Assembly (NCBI RefSeq): GCF_000381025.1 | Contig: NZ_KB905816.1 | Coordinates: forward strand, 716,355-780,354 | Source of the DNA: Streptomyces sulphureus DSM 40104 | GTDB taxonomy: Bacteria; Actinomycetota; Actinomycetes; Streptomycetales; Streptomycetaceae | Reading direction: 5' to 3' | DNA length: 64,000 bases | Shown: positions 15,991 through 24,420 of the stretch, piece by piece | Layout: each line of letters begins with the position of its first letter | Position numbering within the stretch: the stretch's first letter is position 1 | Notes under the pieces: model-generated | Told to the model about the DNA's origin: nothing | The model's input: only the letters and a program-made list of their open reading frames with translations | Database searches by the model: none | Made by a program: the position numbers and the translations under genes

Positions 15991-17181
15991 TCAGGCCGGC
16001 GAGAAGAGGTGGTCGCTGGTGAGCCTGGCGGCCCCCGTCACTCCTGCGAGCTGTCCCAACTCGCCCAGCACGATGGGGAGGTTGCCGGTGGCGAGCGGCA
16101 GCGACTGGCGGTAGACCTGCGAGCGGATGCTGGCGAGGAGGGTGTGCCCGAGCCCCGTCACCCCACCGCCGATCACGACGAGACCGGGGTTGAAGAAGCT
16201 GACGAGCCCGGCGATCACCTGGCCGACCCGGGCTCCCCCGGAGCGGATCAGGTCGAGCGAGGTGCCGTCGCCCGCGGAGGCGGCTGCGGCGATGTCGACG
16301 GCGGTGAGGCTGCCCGCGCCGGCGAGGCGGCCCGCGAGCTCCTCCGAGCGCCCCTCCTTCGCCGCCAGCTCGGCGTCCCTCGCGAGCGCGGAACCCCCGA
16401 AGTACGCCTCCAGGCAGCCGCGGTTGCCGCAGGCGCACGGGCGCCCTTCGGGCTCCACCTGGATGTGCCCGATGTCGCCCGCGCTCCCCGTGGTGCCGCG
16501 GTGCACGTCGCCGCCTGCGACGATGCCGCACCCGATACCGGTGCCGATCTTGACGCAGAAGAAGTCCTGCACGGAGCGCGCGACCCCGGCGTGCATCTCC
16601 CCCATCGCCATGAGGTTGACGTCGTTGTCGACCATCACGGGGCAGCCGAGCTCCTGGCTGAGCACCTCGCGCACGGGGAAGCCGTCCCAACCCGGCATGA
16701 TCGGCGGCGCCACGGGGACGCCCTCGGGGAACCGGACGGGCCCCGGCACCCCGACGCCCGCGCCGTCGAGCCCGTCGGCCACGCCGGATTCGCGGAGCTT
16801 GCCGACCATCGCGAGCACCTGGCCGAAGACGGAGACCGGGCCCGCGCGCACGTCCATCGGGTGGTTGAGGTGGCCGAGGATCTCCATCTCGGCGTTGGTG
16901 ACGGCGACGTCGACCGACGTGGCGCCGATGTCGACGCCGAGGAAGCGGAGTTCGGGCGCGAGCCTGATGTTGTGCGAGCGGCGCCCGCCGCGCGAGGCCG
17001 CGAGGCCGTCAGCGACGACGAGGCCGGTCTCCAGCAGGCGGTCGACCTCGACGGCGAGCTTGGAGCGGGACAGCTCCACGCGGTCGCCGAGCTCCGCGCG
17101 GGAGCTCGGCCCGCCGTCGCGCAGCAGACGCAGCAGACGCGCCTGGTGCACGTTCGCGGGCCGGGCCGTCATCCGCCTCAC
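15991..17181 (-). CDS. ROK-family transcriptional repressor
   Basis: Predicted 396-residue regulator. Residues about 10-65 form a winged helix-turn-helix (ARLLRLLRDGGPSSRAELGDRVELSRSKLAVEVDRLLETGL, positions read in order). Residues about 90-396 are a ROK sugar-kinase-like domain with LGVDIGATSVDVAV, VDNDVNLMAMGE, IGTGIGCGIV, HIQVEPEG and the zinc motif CACGNRGCLEAYFGG. The GTG at 17181 has AGGAGG directly upstream; an ATG three codons later has poorer spacing. It sits next to the sugar importer operon in the same direction and probably represses it and itself until the sugar binds. A perfect inverted repeat at 17309-17346 is the likely operator. Confidence 0.9.
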   Translation of the reverse strand: MRRMTARPANVHQARLLRLLRDGGPSSRAELGDRVELSRSKLAVEVDRLLETGLVVADGLAASRGGRRSHNIRLAPELRFLGVDIGATSVDVAVTNAEMEILGHLNHPMDVRAGPVSVFGQVLAMVGKLRESGVADGLDGAGVGVPGPVRFPEGVPVAPPIMPGWDGFPVREVLSQELGCPVMVDNDVNLMAMGEMHAGVARSVQDFFCVKIGTGIGCGIVAGGDVHRGTTGSAGDIGHIQVEPEGRPCACGNRGCLEAYFGGSALARDAELAAKEGRSEELAGRLAGAGSLTAVDIAAAASAGDGTSLDLIRSGGARVGQVIAGLVSFFNPGLVVIGGGVTGLGHTLLASIRSQVYRQSLPLATGNLPIVLGELGQLAGVTGAARLTSDHLFSPA

Positions 17182-17308
17182 CGCTCCTCCTCTTGGGCTC
17201 ACGTGGCGACGCGCAGCCGGCCACGCGCCGCCGAATTCCCGGCTGCGGGTGGGCCGTTGCCGGCGTCGACCGGATTGCTCAGGGAACGTAGCAGCGACGC
17301 CCACAGTT

Positions 17309-17346
17309 GGGAAGAAGTTCTGCGCGAATCGCAATAACTTCTTCCC
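17309..17346. promoter_or_regulatory. perfect 11-bp inverted repeat, probable ROK operator
   Basis: GGGAAGAAGTT (17309-17319) and AACTTCTTCCC (17336-17346) are perfect inverted copies separated by 16 bp, so the arms lie about 27 bp apart centre to centre. The site lies 128-165 bp before the ROK gene start. The A/T-rich arms stand out in this GC-rich DNA. Position and symmetry suggest autoregulation by the ROK protein. The rest of 17182-17554 has no gene. Confidence 0.6.
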
Positions 17347-17554
17347 GGTTGAGGACAAAGCAGGGACGCAACGCTCCCGCCCGGAGCCTGCCGGACGCCA
17401 ACGTCCGCGCGCGCCGGGCAAGTTGACGCAAACCACGGAACCCCTGCCCGAACCCCGTGCAGGCACCTCGGTCGCGGTCTTGCGATGACGGAGAATGGAG
17501 CGCACGGGCGGCGGGACCCCGGCGCCCTTCGACCACGGCAGCGGGAGCGGCGGC

Positions 17555-18403
17555 ATGGGAAGGGTCACCGAGCGCAGGAAGGTGCTGCGGATCAGGGAGG
17601 GCGCGGTGAGCGAGCGCCCCGACACCCTCGCGGGCGAGGAGCCGCTGGAGATCCGGCTGGGCGGCAGGCCGCTCGCCGTCACCATGCGCACCCCGGGCGA
17701 CGACTTCGCGCTCGCCGCCGGCTTCCTGGTGAGCGAAGGCGTTCTCGGCCGCGCGTCGGAGCTGGTGCGGATCGCCTACTGCGCGGGCGCGCTCGTCGAC
17801 GGACAGAACACCTACAACACCCTCGACGTGCGCCTCGCCGAAGGCGTCGCGGTGCCCGAACTCACCCTGGAGCGCAACGTCTACACCACCTCCTCGTGCG
17901 GCGTCTGCGGCAAGGCGAGCCTCGACGCCGTCCGCACCACGGCGCGTTGGGAGCCGGAGGCACCGGAGGCGCCCCGCCTAGACGTCGAGGTGCTGCCGCT
18001 GCTGCCCGAGCGGCTCCGCGCCGCGCAGCGCGTCTTCGACCGCACCGGCGGCCTCCACGCCGCCGGGCTCTTCACCAGCGAAGGCGAACTCCTCGACGTC
18101 CGGGAGGACGTGGGCCGCCACAACGCCGTCGACAAGCTCGTCGGCGCCGCGCTCCAGCGCGACCTGCTGCCGCTGCGCGACTCCGTGCTGATGGTCTCCG
18201 GGCGGGCCAGCTTCGAGCTGGTGCAGAAGGCGGTGATGGCCGGCATCCCGGCGCTCGCCGCCGTCTCCGCGCCCTCCTCGCTCGCCGTCGACCTCGCCGC
18301 GGAGACGGGCACGACGCTCGTCGGCTTCCTCCGCGGGCGCTCGATGAACGTCTACGCGGGCGCGGAACGCATCGCGCTACCCGCGCACGCCCCCACCGGC
18401 TGA
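17555..18403 (+). CDS. fdhD: FdhD, sulfurtransferase for formate dehydrogenase maturation
   Basis: Predicted 282-residue cytosolic protein of the FdhD family, which passes sulfur from IscS to the molybdenum cofactor of formate dehydrogenase. The redox-active CxxC is at Cys115 and Cys118 (TTSSCGVCGKAS). Other conserved segments are GDDFALAAGFLVSEG, FDRTGGLHAAGLF, REDVGRHNAVDKLVG, VSGRASFELVQKA and GRSMNVYAG. I chose the ATG at 17555, which follows GCGGGAGCGGCGGC; farther upstream starts lack a ribosome site. No formate dehydrogenase gene is in the window. Its 3' end overlaps the convergent symporter gene by 27 bp. Confidence 0.92.
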   Translation: MGRVTERRKVLRIREGAVSERPDTLAGEEPLEIRLGGRPLAVTMRTPGDDFALAAGFLVSEGVLGRASELVRIAYCAGALVDGQNTYNTLDVRLAEGVAVPELTLERNVYTTSSCGVCGKASLDAVRTTARWEPEAPEAPRLDVEVLPLLPERLRAAQRVFDRTGGLHAAGLFTSEGELLDVREDVGRHNAVDKLVGAALQRDLLPLRDSVLMVSGRASFELVQKAVMAGIPALAAVSAPSSLAVDLAAETGTTLVGFLRGRSMNVYAGAERIALPAHAPTG

Positions 18404-19405
18404 GGCCGGCTGCCCGCCGGCCGGCGCGTGGGCGACCTCGGGCTCCTCGGCCGGCGCGGCACGTCCCCAACGCCGGGCGAGGAATGCGCAGACGACGAGC
18501 TGCATCTGGTGGAAGAGCATCAGCGGCAGCACCGCGAGCGCCGCGCCGCTGCCGAAGAGGACGCTCGCCATCGGCAGTCCCGCGGCGAGCGACTTCTTGG
18601 AGCCGGCGAAGGTGAGCGCGACCCGGTCCTGCCGCACGAAACGAAGCCGCTTCGAGCCGTACCAGGTGAGCAGCAGCATCACCGCGAGCAGCACGGCCTC
18701 GACGGCGAGGAGCGCACCGAGCCGCAGCGGCGTGACAGCGCCCCAGACCCCCTCGGCCATGCCTTCGCTGAACGCCGTGTAGACCACCAGCAGGATCGCA
18801 CCGCGGTCGACGGTCGAGGTGATCCTGCGGCGCCGGGTCAGGAAGCCGCCGATCCAGCGGCGGAGCAACTGCCCCGCGAGGAACGGCGCGAGGAGCTGGC
18901 AGCCGATCTCCACGAGCGCGGTCGCCGACAGCCCCGCGTAGCCGCCGATGAGCCAGGCCGCGAGGAGCGGCGTCGCCACGACGCCGAAGAGGCTGGAGTA
19001 CGTACCGGCGCAGATCGCCGCCGGGACGTTGCCGCGCGCGATCGAGGTGAAGGCGATCGAGGACTGGATCGTCGAGGGGACGAGGCAGCAGAAGAGCAGC
19101 CCCGTCTGGAGCTCCGGCGTGAGGACGTGCGGAACGAGCCCGGCGGAGGCGAGGCCGAGGAGCGGGAAGAGCGCGAACGTGCAGAGCAGCACGGCGAGAT
19201 GGAGCCGCCAGTGGCGGAGCCCGTCGACAGCCTCCTTCGTCGAGAGGCGGGCGCCGTAGAGGAAGAAGATGAGGCCGACGGCGATCTTGGTGGCCCAGGA
19301 GAAGCCGTCCGCCACCCCACCCTGGGCGGGGAGGAGGACGGCGACGAGGACCGTGCCGAAGAGCAGCAGGATGAAGGGGTCTACGAGACCGGCCAGGCGG
19401 CGCAT
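18377..19405 (-). CDS. bile acid:sodium symporter-family transporter
   Basis: Predicted 342-residue membrane protein with about nine or ten hydrophobic segments, of the SBF/YfeH-like group in the bile acid:Na+ symporter superfamily. Supporting segments are KIAVGLIFFLYGARLS, CCLVPSTIQSSIAFTSIARGN (a proline-containing crossover as in the family), TYSSLFGVVATPLLAAWL and FAGSKKSLAAGLPMASVLF. The last 25 residues are polar and low complexity. The ATG at 19405 follows GACGAGGGAGCAC. Substrates of this branch are mostly undefined organic anions. The gene end overlaps fdhD on the other strand. Confidence 0.87.
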   Translation of the reverse strand: MRRLAGLVDPFILLLFGTVLVAVLLPAQGGVADGFSWATKIAVGLIFFLYGARLSTKEAVDGLRHWRLHLAVLLCTFALFPLLGLASAGLVPHVLTPELQTGLLFCCLVPSTIQSSIAFTSIARGNVPAAICAGTYSSLFGVVATPLLAAWLIGGYAGLSATALVEIGCQLLAPFLAGQLLRRWIGGFLTRRRRITSTVDRGAILLVVYTAFSEGMAEGVWGAVTPLRLGALLAVEAVLLAVMLLLTWYGSKRLRFVRQDRVALTFAGSKKSLAAGLPMASVLFGSGAALAVLPLMLFHQMQLVVCAFLARRWGRAAPAEEPEVAHAPAGGQPASAGGGVRG

Positions 19406-19734
19406 GTGCTCCCTCGTCGCGGTCGGGCGGCCGGGGGGCGACCGACCGCGCCCGAACGCCGGGCGGCCGACGCCGGCAATGCCGCTCTGCGGAACTGTAC
19501 TTCCGCACCTTCCCCCTTCGGTCGACGCGGCGCAAGCTCGCAAAGGTTCCGTGCAGATTACCGGCGGGCCTGGCAACGACTGTGCGTCCAACCCGTCGTA
19601 ACCGCTCCAATTGCGAGACTGACCAGGGAAGATCGCTCCCCCGACCGGCTGCGGATCGGTTACGGTCGCTCGCGCCGGGTCCGCAGCCGAGGGCTGTACG
19701 CCCGGCTTCGGAGGCACGTCGAGGAGCAGAGCCA
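19406..19734. other. divergent intergenic region
   Basis: 329 bp between the leftward symporter gene and the rightward acyl-CoA ligase gene. It should hold both promoters and the GAGGAG ribosome site near 19720 of the ligase gene. I see no convincing operator, hairpin or coding frame. Confidence 0.5.
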
Positions 19735-21555
19735 TTGCAGGAGTTCACCGTCCCGGCCGTGTCGACGACACCCCACGCCGGGGGCCTCGCCGACACCGTC
19801 TTCGAGCACGCCGAGCGCGAGAGCGGCCGGGTGGCACTCGCGCGCAAGGACGCGAGCGGCGGATGGCAGGACGTGACCGCGGGCGAGTTCAGGGACGAGG
19901 TCCTCGCGCTCGCCAAGGGGCTGCTCAGCGAGGGGGTGCGGTTCGGCGACCGCGTCGCGATCATGTCCCGCACCCGTTACGAGTGGACGCTCTTCGACTA
20001 CGCGCTTTGGTCGATCGGCGCCCAACCCGTGCCCGTCTACCCGACGTCCTCGGCGGAGCAGGTGCGCTGGATCATGCACGACGCCGAGGTCTCGGCCGCC
20101 GTCGTCGAGCACGAGGACCACGCGATGACGGTCGGCTCGGTGATCGGCTCCCTGCCGAAGCTCTCCCGGCTCTGGCAGCTCAACTCCGGTGCCGTCGCCG
20201 AACTCCGCGAGCGCGGTGCAGGACTCGACGACGAGGTCGTCAACCGCCACCGCCTCGCCCTCACCCCCGACTCGGTCGCCACCGTCATCTACACCTCGGG
20301 CACGACGGGCCGCCCCAAGGGCTGCCTCCTCACCCACGCCAACTTCATGTCCGAGGCCGACAGCGTGCTCGACGGCTACGGCGAGGTCTTCGCCAAGCCG
20401 GGCGAGCAGCCCTCGCTGCTGCTCTTCCTCCCGCTCGCGCACGTCTTCGGGCGCATGGTGGAGGTCGCCGCGCTCCGCGGCCGGGTCGTCCTCGGCCACC
20501 AGCCCAGCATGACCGCCGACGCGCTCCTCCCCGATCTCGCCTCCTTCCGGCCGACGTTCATCCAGGCGGTGCCCCACCTCTTCGAGAAGATCTACCGCGC
20601 TGCGCGGAACAAGGCGGAGTCCGAGGGAAGGCTCGCCCCCTTCGAGAAGGCCGAGGACGTCGCGGTGCGGTACGCGGAGGCCGTGGAACAGCGGTCGTTC
20701 GGCACCGGGCCGGGGCCCGGCACGTCCCTGCGGATGCAGCACCAGCTCTTCGACAAGCTCGTCTACGGGAAGCTCAGGGCGGCGATGGGCGGCCGGTGCC
20801 GCAGCGCCATGTCCGGCGGTTCGGGGATGGAGCGCCGGCTCGGACTCTTCTTCCACGGCGCGGGGCTGCCGATCTACGAGGGGTACGGCCTCACGGAGAC
20901 CACCGCGGCGGCGACCGCCAACCCGCCGGGGCGCATCCGCTTCGGCACCGTCGGCACCCCGCTGCCCGGCACCTCCGTCTCGGTCGCCTCCGACGGCGAG
21001 GTGTGGCTCCGCGGCGGCCACATCTTCTCCGGCTACCTCCACCACTACCAGGCGACCGGAATCGCCCTGTACGACGGCTGGTTCGCCACCGGCGACCTCG
21101 GCTCGCTCGACGAGGACGGCTATCTCACCCTCACGGGCCGCAAGAAGGAGATCCTCGTGACCGCGGGCGGAAAGAGCCTCTCCCCCGCGTCGCTGGAGGA
21201 GCGGGTACGGGCGAGCCCGCTCGTCGCCCACTGCCTCGTCGTCGGCAACGACCGGCCCTACGTCGCCGCGCTGATCACCCTCGACCGGGACGCGGTCGCG
21301 CACTGGCTGTCGATGCGCGGCAAACCGGAGCTCGGCCCGGCCGAACTCGTCCGCGACGCGGACTTGGAGCGAGAGATCCGCCGGGCCGTCGTCGCCGCCA
21401 ACACGCACGTCTCCAAGGCGGAGTCGATCCGCACCTTCCGTGTCCTCGCCGGGCAGTTCACCGAGGACGAGGGCCTTCTCACACCGTCGCTGAAGCTGCG
21501 GCGAAGGGCGATCGAGGAGCGCTACGCCGACGAGATCGCGGGCCTGTACCGGTGA
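19735..21555 (+). CDS. long-chain acyl-CoA synthetase / AMP-dependent ligase
   Basis: Predicted 606-residue member of the ANL superfamily that activates a fatty acid to its acyl-AMP and then the CoA thioester. The core motifs are all present: A3 YTSGTTGRPKG, A5 YEGYGLTETTA, A7 WFATGDLG, A8 GRKKEILVTAGGKSLSP and a C-terminal catalytic lysine region TPSLKLRRRAIEERY. I chose the TTG at 19735 (peptide beginning LQEFTVPAV) because GAGGAG lies 9-14 nt upstream and this N terminus matches the pattern of actinobacterial homologues. It precedes the aldo/keto reductase by 97 bp in the same direction. Confidence 0.9.
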   Translation: MQEFTVPAVSTTPHAGGLADTVFEHAERESGRVALARKDASGGWQDVTAGEFRDEVLALAKGLLSEGVRFGDRVAIMSRTRYEWTLFDYALWSIGAQPVPVYPTSSAEQVRWIMHDAEVSAAVVEHEDHAMTVGSVIGSLPKLSRLWQLNSGAVAELRERGAGLDDEVVNRHRLALTPDSVATVIYTSGTTGRPKGCLLTHANFMSEADSVLDGYGEVFAKPGEQPSLLLFLPLAHVFGRMVEVAALRGRVVLGHQPSMTADALLPDLASFRPTFIQAVPHLFEKIYRAARNKAESEGRLAPFEKAEDVAVRYAEAVEQRSFGTGPGPGTSLRMQHQLFDKLVYGKLRAAMGGRCRSAMSGGSGMERRLGLFFHGAGLPIYEGYGLTETTAAATANPPGRIRFGTVGTPLPGTSVSVASDGEVWLRGGHIFSGYLHHYQATGIALYDGWFATGDLGSLDEDGYLTLTGRKKEILVTAGGKSLSPASLEERVRASPLVAHCLVVGNDRPYVAALITLDRDAVAHWLSMRGKPELGPAELVRDADLEREIRRAVVAANTHVSKAESIRTFRVLAGQFTEDEGLLTPSLKLRRRAIEERYADEIAGLYR

Positions 21556-21652
21556 GCCGGGCGCCGACGAGGGCGCGTTGGGAATGCACCGGCGTGCTTG
21601 ATCGTTGACGATGACGAGCAAGACTGTCGATTCGCACGTGAGGACCTGAGGC

Positions 21653-22489
21653 GTGAGCAACGTTCCCACCATTACCCTCAACAACGGCGTCGAGATGCCG
21701 CAGCTCGGCTTCGGCGTCTGGCAGGTCGCCGACGACGAGGCGGAGCGCGCGGTGGGCAGGGCTCTCGAGGCCGGCTACCGCAGCATCGACACGGCCGCCG
21801 CCTACGAGAACGAGTCCGGAACGGGGCGGGCGCTCGCCGCCTCCGGCATCCCGCGCGACGAGCTCTTCGTCACCACCAAGCTCTGGAACGCCGACCAGGG
21901 GTACGACACGGCCCTCCGCGCCTTCGACGCCTCGCTGGAGAAGCTCGGCCTCGACCACGTCGACCTCTACCTCATCCACTGGCCGATGCCGGGGGTCGAC
22001 AAGTACCTAGACACCTGGCGGGCCCTGGAGCGCCTCCTCGCCGAGGGACGCGCGAGGGCGATCGGTGTCTCCAACTTCCAGCCGGCGCACCTCAAGCGCG
22101 TGATCGACCTGGGCGGCACCGTCCCCGCCGTCAACCAGATCGAGCTCCACCCGCAGCTCGCGCAGTCGCTGCCGCGCGCCTTCCACACCGACCACCACAT
22201 CGCGACGGAGGCGTGGTCACCGCTGGGCCAGGGCAAGGGGCTGCTCGACGAGCCGACGCTCACCGAGACCGCGGAGAAGCACGGCAAGACGGTGGCGCAG
22301 GTCGTCCTCCGCTGGCATCTCCAGCTCGGCAACATCGCCATCCCGAAGTCGGTGACGCCCTCCCGCATCGTGGAGAACTTCGACATCTTCGACTTCGAGC
22401 TGGACCGGGCCGACCTCGACGCGATCGCCCGCCTCAACACCGACACACGCCTGGGCCCCGACCCGGACACCAACAACTTCGTCGGCTGA
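21653..22489 (+). CDS. aldo/keto reductase
   Basis: Predicted 278-residue (alpha/beta)8 NADPH-dependent reductase, AKR5-like (2,5-diketo-gluconate reductase type). The catalytic tetrad is visible: Asp in YRSIDTAAAYEN, Tyr in the same segment, Lys in VTTKLWN and His in LIHWPMP. The NADPH-binding C-terminal segment IPKSVTPSRIVEN is intact. The GTG at 21653 follows GACCTGAGGC, a moderate ribosome site. Substrates of such enzymes are broad (aldehydes, ketones, keto-sugars). A perfect 16-bp hairpin follows the gene. Confidence 0.92.
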   Translation: MSNVPTITLNNGVEMPQLGFGVWQVADDEAERAVGRALEAGYRSIDTAAAYENESGTGRALAASGIPRDELFVTTKLWNADQGYDTALRAFDASLEKLGLDHVDLYLIHWPMPGVDKYLDTWRALERLLAEGRARAIGVSNFQPAHLKRVIDLGGTVPAVNQIELHPQLAQSLPRAFHTDHHIATEAWSPLGQGKGLLDEPTLTETAEKHGKTVAQVVLRWHLQLGNIAIPKSVTPSRIVENFDIFDFELDRADLDAIARLNTDTRLGPDPDTNNFVG

Positions 22490-22523
22490 ACCGCCGGGCG
22501 TCCAGCTCCCGTCGACGGAGTAC

Positions 22524-22559
22524 GACGAACCCCTCGTCCCGCTGGACGAGGGGTTCGTC
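22524..22559 (+). terminator. perfect 16-bp hairpin after the aldo/keto reductase
   Basis: GACGAACCCCTCGTCC (22524-22539) and GGACGAGGGGTTCGTC (22544-22559) pair completely around the tetraloop CGCT, 35 nt past the stop codon. It lacks a long U run but is the strongest stem in this region, so it is a likely intrinsic terminator. Confidence 0.8.
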
Positions 22560-22608
22560 CGCTCTCGGGCCCGTTGCCCGCAACCATCGGGAAGCATAAA
22601 TTCCGGGT

Positions 22609-23589
22609 ATGGAGCTGGAGTTGCGTCACCTCAGGCTAGTTCATGCAATAGCGGACGCCGGCAGCCTCACCCGAGCGGCCACCTCACTCGGCCTCGCCCA
22701 GTCCGCCCTCAGCGGTCAGCTCAAACGTATCGAACGCACCCTCGGCGGCCCGCTCTTCGACCGCGGCCGCACGGGCGCGAGGCCCACCCCGCTCGGCCAG
22801 TTCGTCCTCGACCGCTCGCGGGTCCTGCTGCCCGCCGTCCACCGGCTCCAGGACGACGCGGCCCGCTTCACCGCCAGCTTCGACACCGCGCCACGGTTCC
22901 GGATCGGCGCGACGCACGGTCCGCTCCTCGGCGGCCTCGTCGACCGCCTCGCCGCCGCCCGCCCGCACACCCCGCTGAGCACGCGCACCTCGTGGTCGGT
23001 GACGGAGCTGAGCGCGATGGCGGCCACGGGGCGCCTCGACTACGTCCTCGTCGGCGTCTGCGGGGACAGCCCTCCCCCGGCCGGCGACGGCCTCGCCTGG
23101 CGCGAGATCGGCGAGGACCCCGTCTTCGCGATGGTCCCCGAGACCCATCCGCTCGCTGCCGAGCGGGAGTTGGAGCTCGGCACGCTCGCCGGCGAGTGGT
23201 GGGTCTGCGCACCGGGCGACGGTTGCTTCGCCGACTGCTTCGCCGCCGCCTGCGCACGCGCCGGGTTCACACCGGCCGCGCTCCACGAGGCCGACGTCGT
23301 CTCGTGCACGCACCTCGTCCGCGTCGGCCGCGCCGTCGGGCTGTGCCGGGCGACGTTCGCGCCGACGCCTGGCGTCGTCACCGTCCCCCTCGCGGGCAAC
23401 CCGCTCCGCTGGCGCCACCTCCTCGGCTGGCACCCCGAGTCCGCCGCCGCCGACGCCGCCCCCTCGGTGACGTACCAGGCACGGCGGGCGCACCGGGAGG
23501 CCGCCGCGCGCAATCCGGCGTACGTCAGATGGCTCGCCGAGCGAAGACACGGCGCGCGTGGGACCGGCCTCGACGCCGCGGCAGGCTGA
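22609..23589 (+). CDS. LysR-family transcriptional regulator
   Basis: Predicted 326-residue regulator. Residues 1-60 are the LysR helix-turn-helix (ELRHLRLVHAIADAGSLTRAATSLGLAQSALSGQLKRIERTLG, in order), with the typical 'S.A...L..QS..S.Q...LE' pattern. Residues about 90-300 are a substrate-binding domain (RIGATHGPLLGGLVDRL, YVLVGVCGD, VFAMVPETHPLA, WVCAPGDGCF). The ribosome site before the ATG at 22609 is poor (TTCCGGGT), so translation may be from a near-leaderless mRNA. No divergently transcribed target is adjacent; the upstream gene is the aldo/keto reductase, ended by a terminator. The effector is unknown. Confidence 0.9.
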   Translation: MELELRHLRLVHAIADAGSLTRAATSLGLAQSALSGQLKRIERTLGGPLFDRGRTGARPTPLGQFVLDRSRVLLPAVHRLQDDAARFTASFDTAPRFRIGATHGPLLGGLVDRLAAARPHTPLSTRTSWSVTELSAMAATGRLDYVLVGVCGDSPPPAGDGLAWREIGEDPVFAMVPETHPLAAERELELGTLAGEWWVCAPGDGCFADCFAAACARAGFTPAALHEADVVSCTHLVRVGRAVGLCRATFAPTPGVVTVPLAGNPLRWRHLLGWHPESAAADAAPSVTYQARRAHREAAARNPAYVRWLAERRHGARGTGLDAAAG

Positions 23590-23590
23590 C

Positions 23591-24178
23591 TCAGCGCGTG
23601 TACCGGGCGAGCCCGGAGGTCTCCAGTTCGCCGCCCAACTCCGCGGGGAGCGGCACCGATTCGCCGTACTTGCCGTGCTCGACGCCGCGGTACTCGGAGC
23701 CCGGCCGGTCGGGGCGGCCGAAGAGCGACCAGGTGCCGGTGCGGGGATCGACCCGGAGGAGGATCCGGACACCGGCCGCCGCGTACCAGGCGGTCTTCTC
23801 GTTGATCCCCTTCAGGCGCTCGCTCGGGGAGACCACCTCGACGGCCAACTGCACCTCCTCGGACTCCAGTAGCCAATCGTCCATGTCCTTGAAGGCCCTC
23901 GGGCCCACGGTGAGGTCCGGGGTGGCGTAGTCGTCGTCGTTCCCTGCCATGGGAAGGGAGATGTTTTCGAAGGCTTCGTATTCTCCCGGCAGATGGGGAC
24001 GAACGGCGTCCCTCAGGTCGATGACGATCCCGACATGCTCGCCCGTCCGGCTCGGAGACATCGACAGGCTTCCTCCGACGATCTCGACACGCATGCCGGT
24101 GGCCTCCTCGATCTGCTCGGCAGCCTCACGCAGACGACCGGGGCGTACGGGGATCGAGTGGTACGCCGGACTCGTCAT
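23591..24178 (-). CDS. Uma2-family (DUF820) nuclease-fold protein
   Basis: Predicted 195-residue protein of the Uma2/DUF820 family with a PD-(D/E)xK nuclease-like fold. Visible features are VEIVGGSLSMSPS, the acidic TPDLTVGP, the second acidic strand VQLAVEVVSPSER and the following lysine-containing segment KTAWYAAAGVRILLRVDP. These give the D..E-x-V..K pattern of the family. The ATG at 24178 follows CGAGGAGGAGAC. Such genes are abundant and scattered in Streptomyces and no cellular function is established. It ends 1 nt from the convergent LysR gene. Confidence 0.87.
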   Translation of the reverse strand: MTSPAYHSIPVRPGRLREAAEQIEEATGMRVEIVGGSLSMSPSRTGEHVGIVIDLRDAVRPHLPGEYEAFENISLPMAGNDDDYATPDLTVGPRAFKDMDDWLLESEEVQLAVEVVSPSERLKGINEKTAWYAAAGVRILLRVDPRTGTWSLFGRPDRPGSEYRGVEHGKYGESVPLPAELGGELETSGLARYTR

Positions 24179-24420
24179 GTCTCCTCCTCGCCGACGTGCT
24201 GCCGAGACCAGCATCCCCGGCTTCCGGCACCGCCACGAAGCGTCGCCAGGCATATCACCCTTCCGTGCAACCTCGTCCGGGCCTCTTCCGGTAGCGCTTC
24301 CACGGGAGTTGACAGCCAACGCAGGGTTTCCATCGCACCATGAGAGGGTCAACTTGACAGGTACACGGCTGGAACAGCGGTGGCTACGTTGAGCCGCGCA
24401 CCCCCACACGAGGAGGCAAC

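Noticed and set aside
15991..17691. Longer ROK reading frame starting upstream of 17181
   Set aside because: The upstream codons cover the probable operator repeat, are Arg/Pro-rich and lack family similarity; the GTG at 17181 has AGGAGG.
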